Positions 29,949 through 44,923 of a DNA stretch of 64,000 nucleotides are shown in pieces. The stretch is taken from NCBI GenBank assembly GCA_024509875.1, contig JAMPIV010019840.1, positions 1 through 64,000 on the forward strand, written 5' to 3'. The position numbers and the translations under genes were made by a program. How positions within the stretch are numbered: position 1 is the stretch's first letter; each line of letters opens with the position of its first letter. The notes under the pieces are model-generated. The model saw only the letters and a list, made by a program, of their open reading frames with translations, was not told where the DNA came from and did no database searches. This DNA comes from Oreohelix idahoensis. Lineage: Eukaryota > Mollusca > Gastropoda > Stylommatophora > Oreohelicidae.

Positions 29949-31290
29949 AAATACTTCTAATACTAAGGAAACTTAGGAAAAGTAAAAATGAAACTTTAAT
30001 ATTTTGATATTCGTGAAAATGAATTTTTATTTCAGTTAATGACTGCTGCTAAAATAGACTATCCTCGCGCCTTGTTTACTGTAATTGTAAATGCAGGCGG
30101 CACAGTATACTGTTATTCTGTTATTCCTTATGGTTCCACCAGAAGAGTGATTTCATTTAGCTTCTGAGTTTTTGCAAGAAGCTAATTAATAAGGCATATT
30201 TCTCGTTTAATCTGGTGCACGAAGAAAGAATAGTCCACAATTCCCTTGTTTAAATGCGTTTACTATTTATCTTTGCAGCATGTCCTCATTCAAACAGATA
30301 CATCGTTTCATGAACTAAGACAGTTATTATTTTCTTCCTTGATTGTTTATATTCTATTTGCTGCACTGTAATATTCCTCTAGATGATTTATTTATGTTCT
30401 AGTTGTTATTCAGTTTGTTTTATTGTTCTGAAGGTCTGTTTATACTTGTATGTGTTTAATAATGGTTGCAGGTTTATTTATGCCAGTCTTTATGTTCTTG
30501 GCAAGTCTGCTACTGTAAAGCTATTGGAAAGGCAAGAAAATGATTCTATAAAGTTTCATTATTTTTTTTAAGTTTTCATCATTTTGTCATGGCACACTTT
30601 GTTTACCCAAGACACAATTTCTGTCTGTTATATTAGCACGCGTAACAAAATTAAAATACTCCTAATATATAAGACCGAGTAAATGTGTTGAGCTGGATTC
30701 CTCACAAAAGACTCTTATTTCTAATGATGGAACCACAAAAACAATTTTATTCTGTTTCCGAGTTTTAGCAAGAAGCAAATTAATAAACCACATTTTCCTT
30801 TTCCGATATGATGCACCAACAAATAATAGTCCAACTCATCCTTTTTTAGTGTGTTTAATACTGTTTTTTGTAGCACATTCTTTTCAAGCATATATACATT
30901 GTTGCTTGTAAAAAATAAAGAAACATGTTTATTACTTTCTGTGATACATACTTCTTATGTAAAAAACATATTGATTGTGTGGAGCTATTTTTAAAAACAA
31001 AAGTTTATATTTTCGGTAAGACCCAACCCATTCAACCTTGACACACGGATGATGTTGGTTATATTAGGACACATGTCCAAATAAAGTTTATTCAGCTATA
31101 TTTTTTTTTTCAAACATTCTTGTACTTTATAATAGCCATAACTGCTTATCAAAATGTCATGAAAGAATTGGTCAGAATGTATGTAATAATTAAAATATAT
31201 CATGTTCTTAATCAAAATCCAGGTTATGATGAATGTAAGCAGGAGTATAATGGAGGCTTCCAGAGTAATGATGCTAATGCTGAGGTGAGA
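29949..31290. other. AT-rich DNA with a diverged segmental duplication
   Basis: No gene is supported. About 170 bp at 30130-30300 recurs at about 30722-30900 in the same orientation. Shared marks include TGGWWCCAC, GAGTTTT.GCAAGAAGC, AATTAATAA and AATAGTCCA at matching spacing, with roughly a quarter of the positions changed. The function is unknown. Confidence 0.55.
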
Positions 31291-31442
31291 TGTTGCATGC
31301 ACCATTGTTTAGACAAACTATATTAGACAGTTAATTAACATTATATGTTGTATGTACCATTGTTTAGACAAACTATATTAGACAGTTAATTAACATTATA
31401 TGTTGTATGTACCATTGTTTAGACAAACTATATCAGATAGTT
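31291..31442. repeat. 55-bp tandem repeat x 2.75, cut by LINE A4
   Basis: Units start TGTTGYATGYACCATTG at 31291, 31346 and 31401. The third is incomplete and is followed directly by the LINE A 5' end at 31443. Confidence 0.8.
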
Positions 31443-31531
31443 CACCCGTGTGTTACCGGGGCTCAAAAGGGGAGCAAAGAATAGTAACACTGTTCCCTGC
31501 CATGCATGTTGTAGAAAGCGATTAAGGAGGG

Positions 31532-32116
31532 TTGGGCATGGGGCTGGTTACCCCATCCTGTAAAAAATTTAATCCACAAAAAACTTCAACAAACATGGAC
31601 AAGTCAATTAAGGAAAATAAAACACAGCCATCTAAGACAGGGGAAGGTCCTCTCGCAGGAAAGCGTATGATGCAACACAGAGAAAGCCGAAAGGAGTCTG
31701 TGTTGCTGACTAACCTTCTTTCTTCTAGAACTTCTAGATTTGACACCTGGAATGTTCGGACATTAAACGAACAAGGGAAAGTGGCACTTATGTTATCAAA
31801 GTGGAAGGGGGTAGACAAGAAGAAACTCTCATCACAGGTGGAAATGGTTGCTAAAGAAGCACAGAAAGCACTTATTGAATGGGAAGCTGTTGGACCCAGA
31901 ATAATAACAGCTACTTTTAAAACATCTAAAAAGAAAATAAATGTAAATGTCATCCAATGTTATGCACTAACTAATGACAAAGAAGAGTCTGTGGAAGAAA
32001 CATTATATAGTAGACTACAGGAAATTATGAAAAAAAGAGACATCACAATTTTGATGGGTGACATGAATGCAAAGATAGGTACAGTCAACACCAGATTTGA
32101 AGAAATCATGGGCTAG
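31532..32116 (+). pseudogene. Shortened but open endonuclease frame of LINE A4
   Basis: The frame is open for 194 codons and includes the leader. Relative to A1 it keeps the basic N-terminus, TWNVRTLNEQGKVA, EWEAVGPRIITATFKT, NVIQCYA and ITILMGDMNAKIGT. It lacks the EYKIEVLGMCETK and SSGHEDESSHHSEG segments, and the MLSK motif is displaced next to WKGVD. These losses keep the reading frame. The C-terminal SDHH catalytic block is missing, so no endonuclease activity is expected. Confidence 0.6.
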
Positions 32117-32187
32117 GAATAATGAATGATCAGCCTTATAAAAGTGCCTTGTACAACATCCTGAGGGAGCAATATTCCCACTCTTTC

Positions 32188-32309
32188 TTTGTCTCATCAG
32201 AGACCCCAGACTCTACAAGAGGCCTTATTAGACATGCTTGTTTGTTCTTTTGTCTCATCAGAGACACCAGACTCTACAAGAGGCCTTATTAGACATGCTT
32301 GTTTGTTCT
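32188..32309. repeat. 61-bp tandem duplication
   Basis: Two adjacent copies start TTTGTCTCATCAGAGAC and differ at about one base (CCCCAG and CACCAG). Non-coding. Confidence 0.85.
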
Positions 32310-32710
32310 TTCAGTGTTTTATATATTTACTTATTTTGTACACAAACAATTCAAATGTTTTTTTTGTGTTTGAAAAGTCACTGTGACCATATAGGGTCTT
32401 ATTTCATGCAGTAAATAATTGTATATTTGTCTATGTGTGTTTATAAGTATGTATATGAGCATTTGTCTGTGCATGTATACATATATATAGAAAAATGTAT
32501 CTCTACATTTTAATATTGTGTATTACAAGTGTGATAAACACAAAGAGAAATCAAGTCCAACACAAAAATCTCATTCTTCAACTCCAGTGTCAAGGCCGCT
32601 CAAGTTTATAGCATGCTGAAATGCCCAGAGCAAAAGAGTTTTTGGGAGATTCAAAAACACACACAGTAGAGAACTGGATACAATAGTCAAAGATATGAGT
32701 CATTCATGAA

Positions 32711-33313
32711 GACACCTTGACCTGATAGTATATGACAAGAGGAGTTGGCAGACATCGTGGAGACACCTTGATCTGATAGTATATGACAAGAGGAGTTGGC
32801 AGACATGGAGACACCTTGATCTGATAGTATATGACAAGAGGAGTTGGCAGACATCATGGAGACACCTTGACCTGATAGTATATGACAAGAGGAGTTGGCA
32901 GACATCATGGAGACACCTTGACCTGATAGTATATGACAAGAGGAGTTGGCAGACATCATGGAGACACCTTGACCTGATAGTTTATGACAAGAGGAGTTGG
33001 CAGACATCATGGAGACACCTTGACCTGATAGTATATGACAAGAGGAGTTGGCATACATCATGGAGACACCTTGACCTGATAGTATATGACAAGAGGAGTT
33101 GGCAGACATCATGGAGACACCTTGACCTGATAGTATATGACAAGAGGAGTTGGCAGACATCATGGAGACACCTTGACCTGATAGTATATGACAAGAGGAG
33201 TTGGCAGACATCATGGAGACACCTTGACCTGATAGTATATGACAAGAGGAGTTGGCAGACATCATGGAGACACCTTGACCTGATAGTATATGACAAGAGG
33301 AGTTGGCAGACAT
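32711..33313 (-). repeat. Minisatellite, 51 bp x about 11.8, derived from LINE A 3' end
   Basis: Units read ACACCTTGACCTGATAGTAT then ATGACAAGAGGAGTTGGCAGACATCATGG. They correspond to the LINE A stretch spanning the RT stop codon (ACTTGAGATGATGGCACGTGACAAGAGGACTTGGCA, given here only as the 9061-9097 segment). Because 51 is a multiple of three, the minus strand keeps a 208-codon frame of 17-residue repeats (MSANSSCHILSGQGVSM), but that strand is antisense to the LINE and I see no reason to treat it as a gene. One unit near 32805 is 6 bp short. Confidence 0.9.
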
Positions 33314-33360
33314 TTGCTGAAGGCCTAAGTTCTTGAGGGAGCTATAAGTGATAATGATGA

Positions 33361-35041
33361 TGTGTCATAAATGCCAGGATTGATCCAAATTAGTTTCAGG
33401 CTGATTGTGATAACAGCAGTACTAAAACTGAGATACAGTATACTGACTTCTTGGACATGGCAGAAAGTCAACAACAGTTATGCTTATTTGGAGATGAGAA
33501 AGGTGTGTATAATAGCAATTTATTATTTTTAATTCCTATTTTGGCTGCACAAGTTGACATGATTTCAATATCTGTACAGTCTGACATTTGGTTTGGTTTA
33601 AGGACTATCTTTATTACACATGGTCAACGCCATCAGTGCTCCGATCTCCTCCCTTAGATCACACACGGAGGATCTCAGAACAGTGCACAAACTCTGTAGC
33701 ACTGGCAAGAATCCCAATGTTTGTACATAATGTATAGGAATCACACATTCTATAAATATTTTTGTGGTGGGTAGGTTTTCTAATTTTTAAATGTTGCCAG
33801 GGCAGCGGCTTTTATGATTTCCAACTGCCGTGGGATTTATATAACACAATCATAAGCCAAGGGGGTCTGTGCACCACAAAGCAGGATGTGGATAAAATTT
33901 GTATTTCACCCTTAGAAATCTGATTCTCAGTTAAGATACTTACTTAGTCATTCCCCTTCTACTGTGAGGTGTAGAGGTAAGATACAAATAATTAATATTG
34001 AATGATAAGGACATTAATATTGAATGATAAAGGCATTAAACTATCAGGAAATATCAAAGAATTGTATTTTGGACTTCTGAAGCATTTAGGTTTTGAGGCG
34101 TCATTGCCCTCTCGCAGGGAAAGCGTGCGCCATGATCATTCTTCTCCAGTTAAAAAATGTTTTTTTAAATGCTAATAACCAGTTGTTTTTAAAAAAAATA
34201 TAGCGTTTAGATGTTGCTAATTATTGTTTAGATGTTGTTAATTATTGCCAACAAATTTTTTAAAATGAAATATGGACAGTATCTTAAAAAAAAAAATTTC
34301 ATTTTCACATTTTTTCCTCCCCTGTGACAAATTGGCCTCTGGACACATTTTAAAAAATTATACAAGAACAAACAGATTTTCAAATCCTCTGAAAAAAATT
34401 GGGTTGTATTTGTGTAGTATGCAGATTAATATGTACATATTTAAAGCTTGTACCTTTTATATTTTTTGAGATATGATGATGTGTAAATTGATGTTCATGC
34501 AAAATACTACATTTTTCGGTAATGATTTGCAATATTTGCTCTCAAATATATTGATAATTATTCATGATATAGCCCTATAGTTTTCTTTATGTGATCAGTG
34601 TATTGCAGACTGTATGCTGTTTGTCAGAGAAGGTTCTAAGATTATATTAAGAAAACCGGAGCACTCTGAAGTTGGTGTGATGTAACTTTTTCAACTTTGC
34701 GAAAGTACATACTTTTTTTAAAATGCTGTAACATTTTTTATTTTTTGTCCGATTTTAAAAAATAAAGTACCGAATTTCATTGTTTTCCAAGAGCTTCCAA
34801 ACTGCATTGTTTTCTCTGGTGTTTCTGTGCAAACAAAAATCACTTTGTGGTACCTAAGAAGATATAATTTTTATTTAGAAAAGGCAAATTAATTACTAGG
34901 CAGAGCGAGGTTGGAAAGGGCCCAAACTGAGCCTCACTTGCGTGTCACAGAATTTTTCGACCACAGCGAAGCGGCCGTTTGTGGTACCTAGTCTAATGGC
35001 TTATACTTCCCTCCAAAATTCCAGGATGCTGTTCCCAAGCA

Positions 35042-35099
<58 letters not shown>

Positions 35100-35597
35100 G
35101 TGTCTTGGGTGGCATTGTTGCAAATTCTATTTTGGTCCCAGGAGTATCAAGTATCCTCATTTCAACTGGCCCTGTATCCACAAAAATGTATGTGGCTTAA
35201 CGCAGGGTTCCTGCCCCTTCCCTGATTTACATCTAGTTCGAGACACAAACAATGGGTCAACTTCCGGACTATCATTGCACAGTGTTTCACCTTCCAAGTG
35301 GAAAGGAATTTCGCTGGCTAAGGAATAATTTATTGTCGTGGACTGTGAGAAACCTGAGCTAGTAAAATACTGTGAAATATAAGACTAGAGAGAGAGAGAG
35401 ACTTTTCGGTTTCTTCTCTAATGATAGGAGAAATTTGTAGAGGGATAAAATAATAGACAGAAGAAAAAGTCGTTACACGACAGTGTTCTACTTCTTTATT
35501 TCTTACGAGTGCCTGAAAAAATATTTTTATGTTTGTCTAATATTTATTTACTGTTTACAGGCCTTGGGTTTCCCTTCCTTATTTGTTATAAATGTTT
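33361..35597. other. Non-coding DNA with a 56-nt G tract
   Basis: AT-rich, with no gene supported. A GT-flanked candidate first exon at 33457-33504 (MAESQQQLCLFGDEK, then GTGTGT) is possible but unlinked. The G run at 35042-35097 and an AG run near 35391 are simple repeats. Confidence 0.5.
35042..35097. repeat. Poly(G) tract, 56 nt
   Basis: Uninterrupted G run on the plus strand. Forms poly-Gly or poly-Pro in spurious ORFs. Could adopt quadruplex structures or reflect assembly error. Confidence 0.9.
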
Positions 35598-39625
<4,028 letters not shown>

Positions 39626-39735
39626 TGTTTGTGGTGCAGCATTTACTGAGAGAGGTAGTCTACAAAGGCATAAAAGAATACATACAGGAAATAAACCTTA
39701 CAAGTGTGATGTTTATGGTGCAGCATTTACTCAGA
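39626..39735 (+). pseudogene. Out-of-frame zinc-finger tail
   Basis: After the stop the sequence still codes, in the shifted frame, for one complete finger ([18 protein letters not shown]) and half of the next (CDVYGAAFTQS, Cys to Tyr). The array is then cut by LINE B sequence at about 39736. So the original array was longer. Confidence 0.8.
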
Positions 39736-40795
39736 GTACTGGAACAGACAGACACCTTCACATACCTAGGATGCATAGTAACACCAGATAGCAGAGCAAG
39801 CAGAGACATCAACAACAAAATGAACAAAGCAAGAACAGCCTTTTTTAGTCTAAACAACATCTGGAAGTCCTCTCAGTACAGCTGTTGCGTACTTTTCGTG
39901 TACCTTAACTGTAGCAAAAGTGGACATGAGTCTGGCTGCAGTTAAGTTGGTACGCACCAGCGTATGTATTAAGAAGATAATAGTATATTTAATTTATCGC
40001 GCACGATAGCGCACAATTTTGGGGAAAGATATTTTCTTGCGCGCTTGTTGCCAAACAAGGGGAGATGATGTAGGTGCTTGAACAAGCAAGCTGGCTTCGA
40101 TATCAGACCTGTGGTCTGCGGATTTTGAAACCCTTGTGATGGGTAAACATATTTCTTCCTCGACCCGGCCTTCTGGATAGAAGTTATTGCCGGTTGTCGA
40201 TTACATAAGTTGTTTCTTGTTGAGGCCAAATATATAGGACATGGATTGTAATATATACCTTAGATGCGATGAAGCATAATGAGGATCTCCGTCCTTGAGA
40301 ACAGGTCATCCGTTATTGGATTCACCTTCTGATTTTAACTGCCTCATGATTGCTATTTATATCATGCATGAAAATACCCAACTATAAGTTAATGAAAGGA
40401 CTTTGTCTGGAAATGTTTAATTGGATTACTGGAAGGAAAATACTGTACCTGCATCATGTGATTATGAATCGTCAAAACCATCTCGAAAGTCTTGTCCAGT
40501 CCAAAGTCGTTGTTTAATAAACATGGTAGTAATTTTTAATCCTGGAGTTGCCGTATGCTTCAGTTGGCACAAGCCTTTGATTTGATGTGCCACTGTTCTT
40601 ATTACGTTTCGACCTGATCACCCTGTTCAAATTATGTTCGCGTAACCAGTTTAGCACGATCAAGATAGACGTTATGACAGACACCTTCAAGACACAACTA
40701 CACACACCAAAACGACGACTACAACAGCACAAGCACAAAATTAAGATTATATCAGAGCTGTGTGCTTTCTGTGCTTCTCTATGGTGCGGAATAAT
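39736..40795 (+). mobile_element. LINE family B copy B3 fragment carrying a solo LTR
   Basis: 39736-39882 encodes TDTFTYLGCIVTPDS, NKARTAFFSLNNIWKSSQYS, and 40724-40795 continues with the STKLRLY..SCVxSVLLxGVE region, matching B1. The two parts are collinear in LINE B and are separated only by the solo LTR. Both LINE ends are missing, so this is an internal piece fused to the zinc-finger array. Confidence 0.8.
39883..40723. mobile_element. Solo LTR, 841 bp
   Basis: Begins TGTTGCGTAC and ends GACTACA, flanked by an exact 5-bp duplication ACAGC at 39878-39882 and 40724-40728. No coding content. TG...CA ends with a 5-bp duplication fit a Ty3/Gypsy or BEL solo LTR left after recombination between two LTRs. 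It does not match the LTRs of elements 1 or 2. Confidence 0.75.
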
Positions 40796-41309
40796 ACAAT
40801 GTTCAGTTTGGGACTGTGTACAGTTTATCCATACTGTTAATGTCCTTGTGTAGCAAAGATGATATATTACATTTTTTTTTGCAGTTTTTTAGACTCATAT
40901 ATCTTCTGTTGTAATTATAGTACAATGTTCATTTTTATACAGCAACTTGGAGCAACATTCCAACTATGACTAAAAGCCACTTTAAAACTGGAGTTTCAAA
41001 CAATGACAAAATTGACTAAGGTTTTTCCCTCTTTTAACTTTAGCATCATAATGTGCTCCAAGACAAAGCTCCATCCCTTGATGTTATTATTTTCAGTTTC
41101 TAGCCACAATACAGCCTACACCCCCGTTAGCTCTTTCGGTTTTCTGGACTCCACTGTAGAGCAGCGTACCGCCATAATATTCCATGTTCCATATGTCTTA
41201 ATCCGTAGTCTGTACCAGTTCGCCACCTTTAAGATTAATCTGGCTTTGTTTCTTGTATAATGGGTACTTGTAATCTGGTTTCTTAACATATAAATGCTAA
41301 TCATGGGCA
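40796..41309. other. Non-coding DNA between LINE remnants
   Basis: Nothing recognisable. Short ORFs on both strands have no domain. Confidence 0.5.
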
Positions 41310-41680
41310 AAGGCTACAACTCAGAAAAGCCAGCTCAAACCCTCAGAAATAAGATATGTGAAGAAGGTGGTTCGCAACCAGATGATACGGCAAGGCCTCA
41401 AAACCCAGCCACTGCAGATCCAAGTAGAACAGTCTCAATTACGATGGTTTAGCCACGTCTGCGTAACAGGAGATGATCAGCTGCCACGGTAAGAATAGGA
41501 AACAAAGAGCCAGGGATCTTGACCTTCAGGATGACCTTGACTTTGCTAGGACAATATTAGACATTCTCTGAAGGACCAAGGACGACTGGAACTAGGCCAG
41601 TAACATAGTATGGCGCTGTCTTTTCCAAAGCTCTACACCTCACGACAGAAGAGAAAGGACTAAGTAATCTTTCAACAGTA
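41310..41680 (+). pseudogene. LINE family D RT C-terminal remnant
   Basis: Translation of 41320-41470 reads SEIRYVKKVVRNQMIRQGL, PLQIQVEQSQLRWFSHVCV. This matches the LINE C-terminal motif in which a 'LRWFGHV.R' block follows an arginine-rich helix. It differs from families A, B and C. Stops follow. 3' of it lie (GAT)n-rich repeats that may be its tail. Confidence 0.5.
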
Positions 41681-41904
41681 AATTTGCAGCAACGATTTAA
41701 TTACCCCATATCGAATGTCGCAAAGTCAGGTACCCAATTACAGCTGGGTATTAGAGCATCCCGATACTGTGAATCAAATCGGCATTGCTGTGAGAGCCAG
41801 CGCTGTAACCTCCTGTCAATATGACATCAACCTACATTAAGTTACTAAATAAAACTGCTTTTGTTTACTAATTCATCACCGTTAAGTTTTATAATGGACT
41901 GTTA

Positions 41905-42020
41905 TAGGATGATGATGATGTCAGTGTAATACAGATATCAAGCAAATGTTGTAATGATGATGATGATATCAGTGTAATACAATTATCAAGCGTATAAGTA
42001 TATTGTATTGATGATGATGA
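41905..42020. repeat. (GAT)n-bearing tandem repeat
   Basis: About 2.5 units of roughly 55 bp: GATGATGATGATRTCAGTGTAATACARATATCAAGC and diverged copies. Confidence 0.7.
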
Positions 42021-42235
42021 TTATGATCAATGTGTGTGTGTGGGCAAATGATAAAGTAAGAGAGGTTGTTTGCGTGCACAGTAAATTCTGTAGGCCTGTG
42101 TGTGTGTATGTTAAGTGCGGATGAAAACTGGTCAGTCTGGTTTTACGAGAGTTTGCCTCATGCAAGACTGTGGGTCAAAACACGGGAGAATAGTTGAAGG
42201 TGTGAAGTGGTTAGTTTTGGACTGGAAGGTTACGG

Positions 42236-42730
42236 GTGGAGCGGAGAAGATGGCTAGATGTTATGGCTGAATCTAGGTGCAAGCTACTCCTACCCACACA
42301 GATCCTATTTTTATATAATTTTTTATTTGAAACTGCCCTGGTCAATTGGCACATAACCTACAACACTGCCAACTGTACAAAAAAGATCAAAGCAAAGATC
42401 AGGACTCTTATTGAACCTGCTATTCTTTGATGCAATGTGACACCTTCAAAACAACAGATCACAACAACACGACTTACTGAGCACCACTTCATTGATAAAT
42501 ATGAAAGGGCAAGGTACAAACCAGACTGTAAAGTGTGTAAGGCTGCAGGGAACAGAAGCCAGACTTGCATGTACTGCCCAGATTGCAATGTACCTCTATG
42601 CCTGATACCCTGCTTCAAGTTATACCACACAGTCAAGGATTATCAACGATCCAGACAAAGACTCTTGCAAAGACCTACAGCTACAACTTCAACCCCAGTT
42701 AATGAAAAAAGCAGCTCAGGCTACAACTAG
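42236..42730 (+). pseudogene. piggyBac-type transposase C-terminal remnant
   Basis: In one frame, interrupted by a single TGA at 42428-42430, the sequence reads FLFETALVNWHITYN (the 'AxVNxxILYN' helix near the piggyBac transposase end). After about 50 residues comes a cysteine-rich C-terminal finger: CKVCKAAGNRSQTCMYCPDC, then VPLCLIPCFKLYHT. This CxxC-CxxC-C-CFxxYH arrangement is characteristic of piggyBac (PGBD) transposases, where it binds the terminal repeats. The catalytic DDD domain is absent. About 100 residues after the stop remain open (to 42730). No TTAA-bounded terminal repeats were found nearby. Confidence 0.72.
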
Positions 42731-43251
42731 AGGTACGTAACTTCTCAAACATTTACAAACACACATTGTCATGCCACAGATGCAGAATACATTCAAAAAA
42801 GACAAACACGAAAAATACAGGTTTCTTTTGCATTTTATTCACAATTTTATTAGCCTTTCATGTTGATATACGTGGTTAATCGTTAAATCAATACGTCAAT
42901 CAAGCTTATTTTATTCATTGCCATCCATGTCACTAACATTTTATTCCGCTGACGTTGAACAAATTTGCTAAAAACTGGGAAAAGATGTCTGTTTTTCAAT
43001 CTTTTATGAATTTTCAAAAAAAAAAAGTTCTTTTTAAAGAAATCTGCAAACACCCTTGGTAATGGGAGACGGTAATGATCCGGATTGGTGGTCAGCAAAG
43101 CGATAATTATATCTGAGAAAATTAGATGAGGAAAATATTAGAGTTTCCCATCCTTGAAAATCACGTGCTGGACCTGGAAAAAGCCTGGAAAATGCTTGAA
43201 GAAATTTGCTATGAACCCTGTGACATACTTCTTGCATTGTGTCAGGACTTC
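42731..43251. other. Non-coding DNA with hAT-like terminus copy
   Basis: No gene. 43140-43225 resembles 2940-3075 (AAGCCTGGAAAATGC and TATGAACCCTG) and may be the other end of the same type of non-autonomous element. Confidence 0.4.
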
Positions 43252-43562
43252 TTCTTCTTTGATCCTTAGCCGATGACCATCAAAGCAGTCAGTGGTGTCT
43301 TGTAGGGCAACAACAAATTGATTCCACTTTGCTCAATTGGTGGCTATCCTTCGTACAGTGCCCCAACTCTGGTTCATTCTTTGCATCTCAGCCTCCACAG
43401 TCCTCCGCCAGGTTGTTTTTGGTCGGCTTCTCTGTCGTTTTCTTTCAATGGTCCAAAGCATAGCTGTTCTTGTGATGGCATTGGGGTCTCTTCTGAGGAT
43501 ATGGCCAACCCAGCTCCACGTCTGCCATCTATGATGGTGTGCATGTCCTCTTCCTTGCTCCG
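43252..43562 (-). mobile_element. LINE family B copy B1, 3' end (split by element 2)
   Basis: The minus-strand ORF 43587-43333 holds WSWVGHILRRDPNAITRT and RPKTTWRRTVEAEMQRM, with a (GAA)n terminus at 43250-43262. The break point at 43562 (CTCCG) is the left target duplication of Gypsy element 2. The rest of the LINE is at 53444-55037. Confidence 0.85.
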
Positions 43563-44076
43563 TGTCGTGAAATATTCTAATCCACATATATAAATTATCA
43601 GGTAAATATAAAGCCTAACAAATACATTTAATAACGAAAAGAAAAATGGTAAAAGAACAGTGCTGTCACAATGACTGTACTCGAAATCCCCTTTGTTTTA
43701 TGCTTTGTCTGCAAATTGTAACGCTTTCACGTTGATAGTAAAAGCCTACTATATTATTACCCGCTTTCTTCAATGAAACATGTACTAAACTTGAGATACG
43801 CAAGCTGAAACAATGACCTAAATTTAATATTTCATTCATCCCATACATAAAAACTTAGGATTTTTTAAATTTTTTAAAAAGTGTTCTTCTCTAGAAAATT
43901 TATTTTTCTTTTTTTTTTGATTTTTAATTTAGATGGGTTTTTAAAAAAAAAAAAAAAAAAACATTTCGGCAGGAAAAAACGTAATTAAAAAAAAAACCCT
44001 TATTTTTTGGCCTCTTTGATTATAAAAAAAAAAAGGAAAGTCCAATAAAAAGAAAAAAAAAAAAAAAAAAAGGATA

Positions 44077-44110
<34 letters not shown>

Positions 44111-44112
44111 AG

Positions 44113-44159
<47 letters not shown>

Positions 44160-44715
44160 GTCCAAAACGCAAAAACTTGCTATCTTTTAAATTTTGTATA
44201 TGTTAAAATTTCATATTTTTTTGATTTTAAAAAAAAAATAAAAAAAAAAATTTTCTTACAGGTGATTGCTGCAACTCAGTCTAGGAAAAAAAATGTTATA
44301 AAAAAAATAAAACGATGGTTTGCGAGAAGCAGACAAGAAAAAAAATCAAAATGCGAGCTCAGTGGTAAATTTTTTAAACCGAAAATTCATTATGGTTGTA
44401 GAAATGAGGCCCCCAGGATTTAACATTTTGAACTGACTGGCCTGGAATGGATACAAAAAAAGGCATAAACAAAGCACGAAGTCGGAGTAAAAATGCATAA
44501 TCCTTGGGTTTTAGGGAAACTTAAAAAGGTAAAAATTTGTGTATAAAATAGAAAAAAACTGACATAAAAAAATGTCGTAAAAAAAAAAAAAAGAAAAAAA
44601 AAAAAGAGGGTAAATAAAAAATGAAATCATTTATCCCACAATAGTTCGAAAAAAAGTTCAAATAAGCCTACACAAATTAAAAACTAAAAAATTAAAGCTA
44701 AAAAACAAAAAAAAG

Positions 44716-44753
<38 letters not shown>

Positions 44754-44889
44754 CAAAAAACAAAAAAAGGAATGTAACTCGAAAAAAAAAAATTAAAAAA
44801 AAAATTTGTCCAGTAGCTTCGTTATGAAAATTTCTTGTCAACGTATTTGTTGTTTAAATCCATGAAATTGTGGCCACTTGAAACATAAA

Positions 44890-44923
<34 letters not shown>

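Larger units (their letters stand above)
31443..33360 (+). mobile_element. LINE family A copy A4, internally deleted
   Basis: The intact family 5' end (CACCCGTGTGTTACC) and leader run to a shortened endonuclease frame ending near 32117. The family 3' terminus reappears at 33270-33350 (GACAAGAGGAGTTGGCA, then TTTGCTGAAGGCCTAAG) after a 51-bp array. The whole RT is absent. The intervening 32118-32700 is unrelated, apart from a 61-bp duplication. Reading 5' and 3' ends as one deleted copy is inference from their order and shared strand. Confidence 0.6.

Noticed and set aside
23120..29976. Shared AAGGAAACTT near both ends of split LINE A3 as target duplication
   Set aside because: The right copy lies about 18 bp away from the LINE 5' end, so it is not adjacent as required.
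31223..31286. Exon-like block between AATCCAG and GAG|GTGAGA
   Set aside because: Acceptor lacks a good pyrimidine tract and no joining exon was found.
32687..33313. 208-codon antisense ORF of 17-residue repeats
   Set aside because: It is the antisense of a 51-bp minisatellite made from a LINE 3' end; openness follows from the period being a multiple of three.
33457..33504. Candidate first exon MAESQQQLCLFGDEK for the zinc-finger gene
   Set aside because: GTGTGT donor is plausible but nothing links it to the exon at 35805 without transcript data.
34942..35328. ORF with a poly-Gly tract
   Set aside because: Product of the G homopolymer; no flanking domain.
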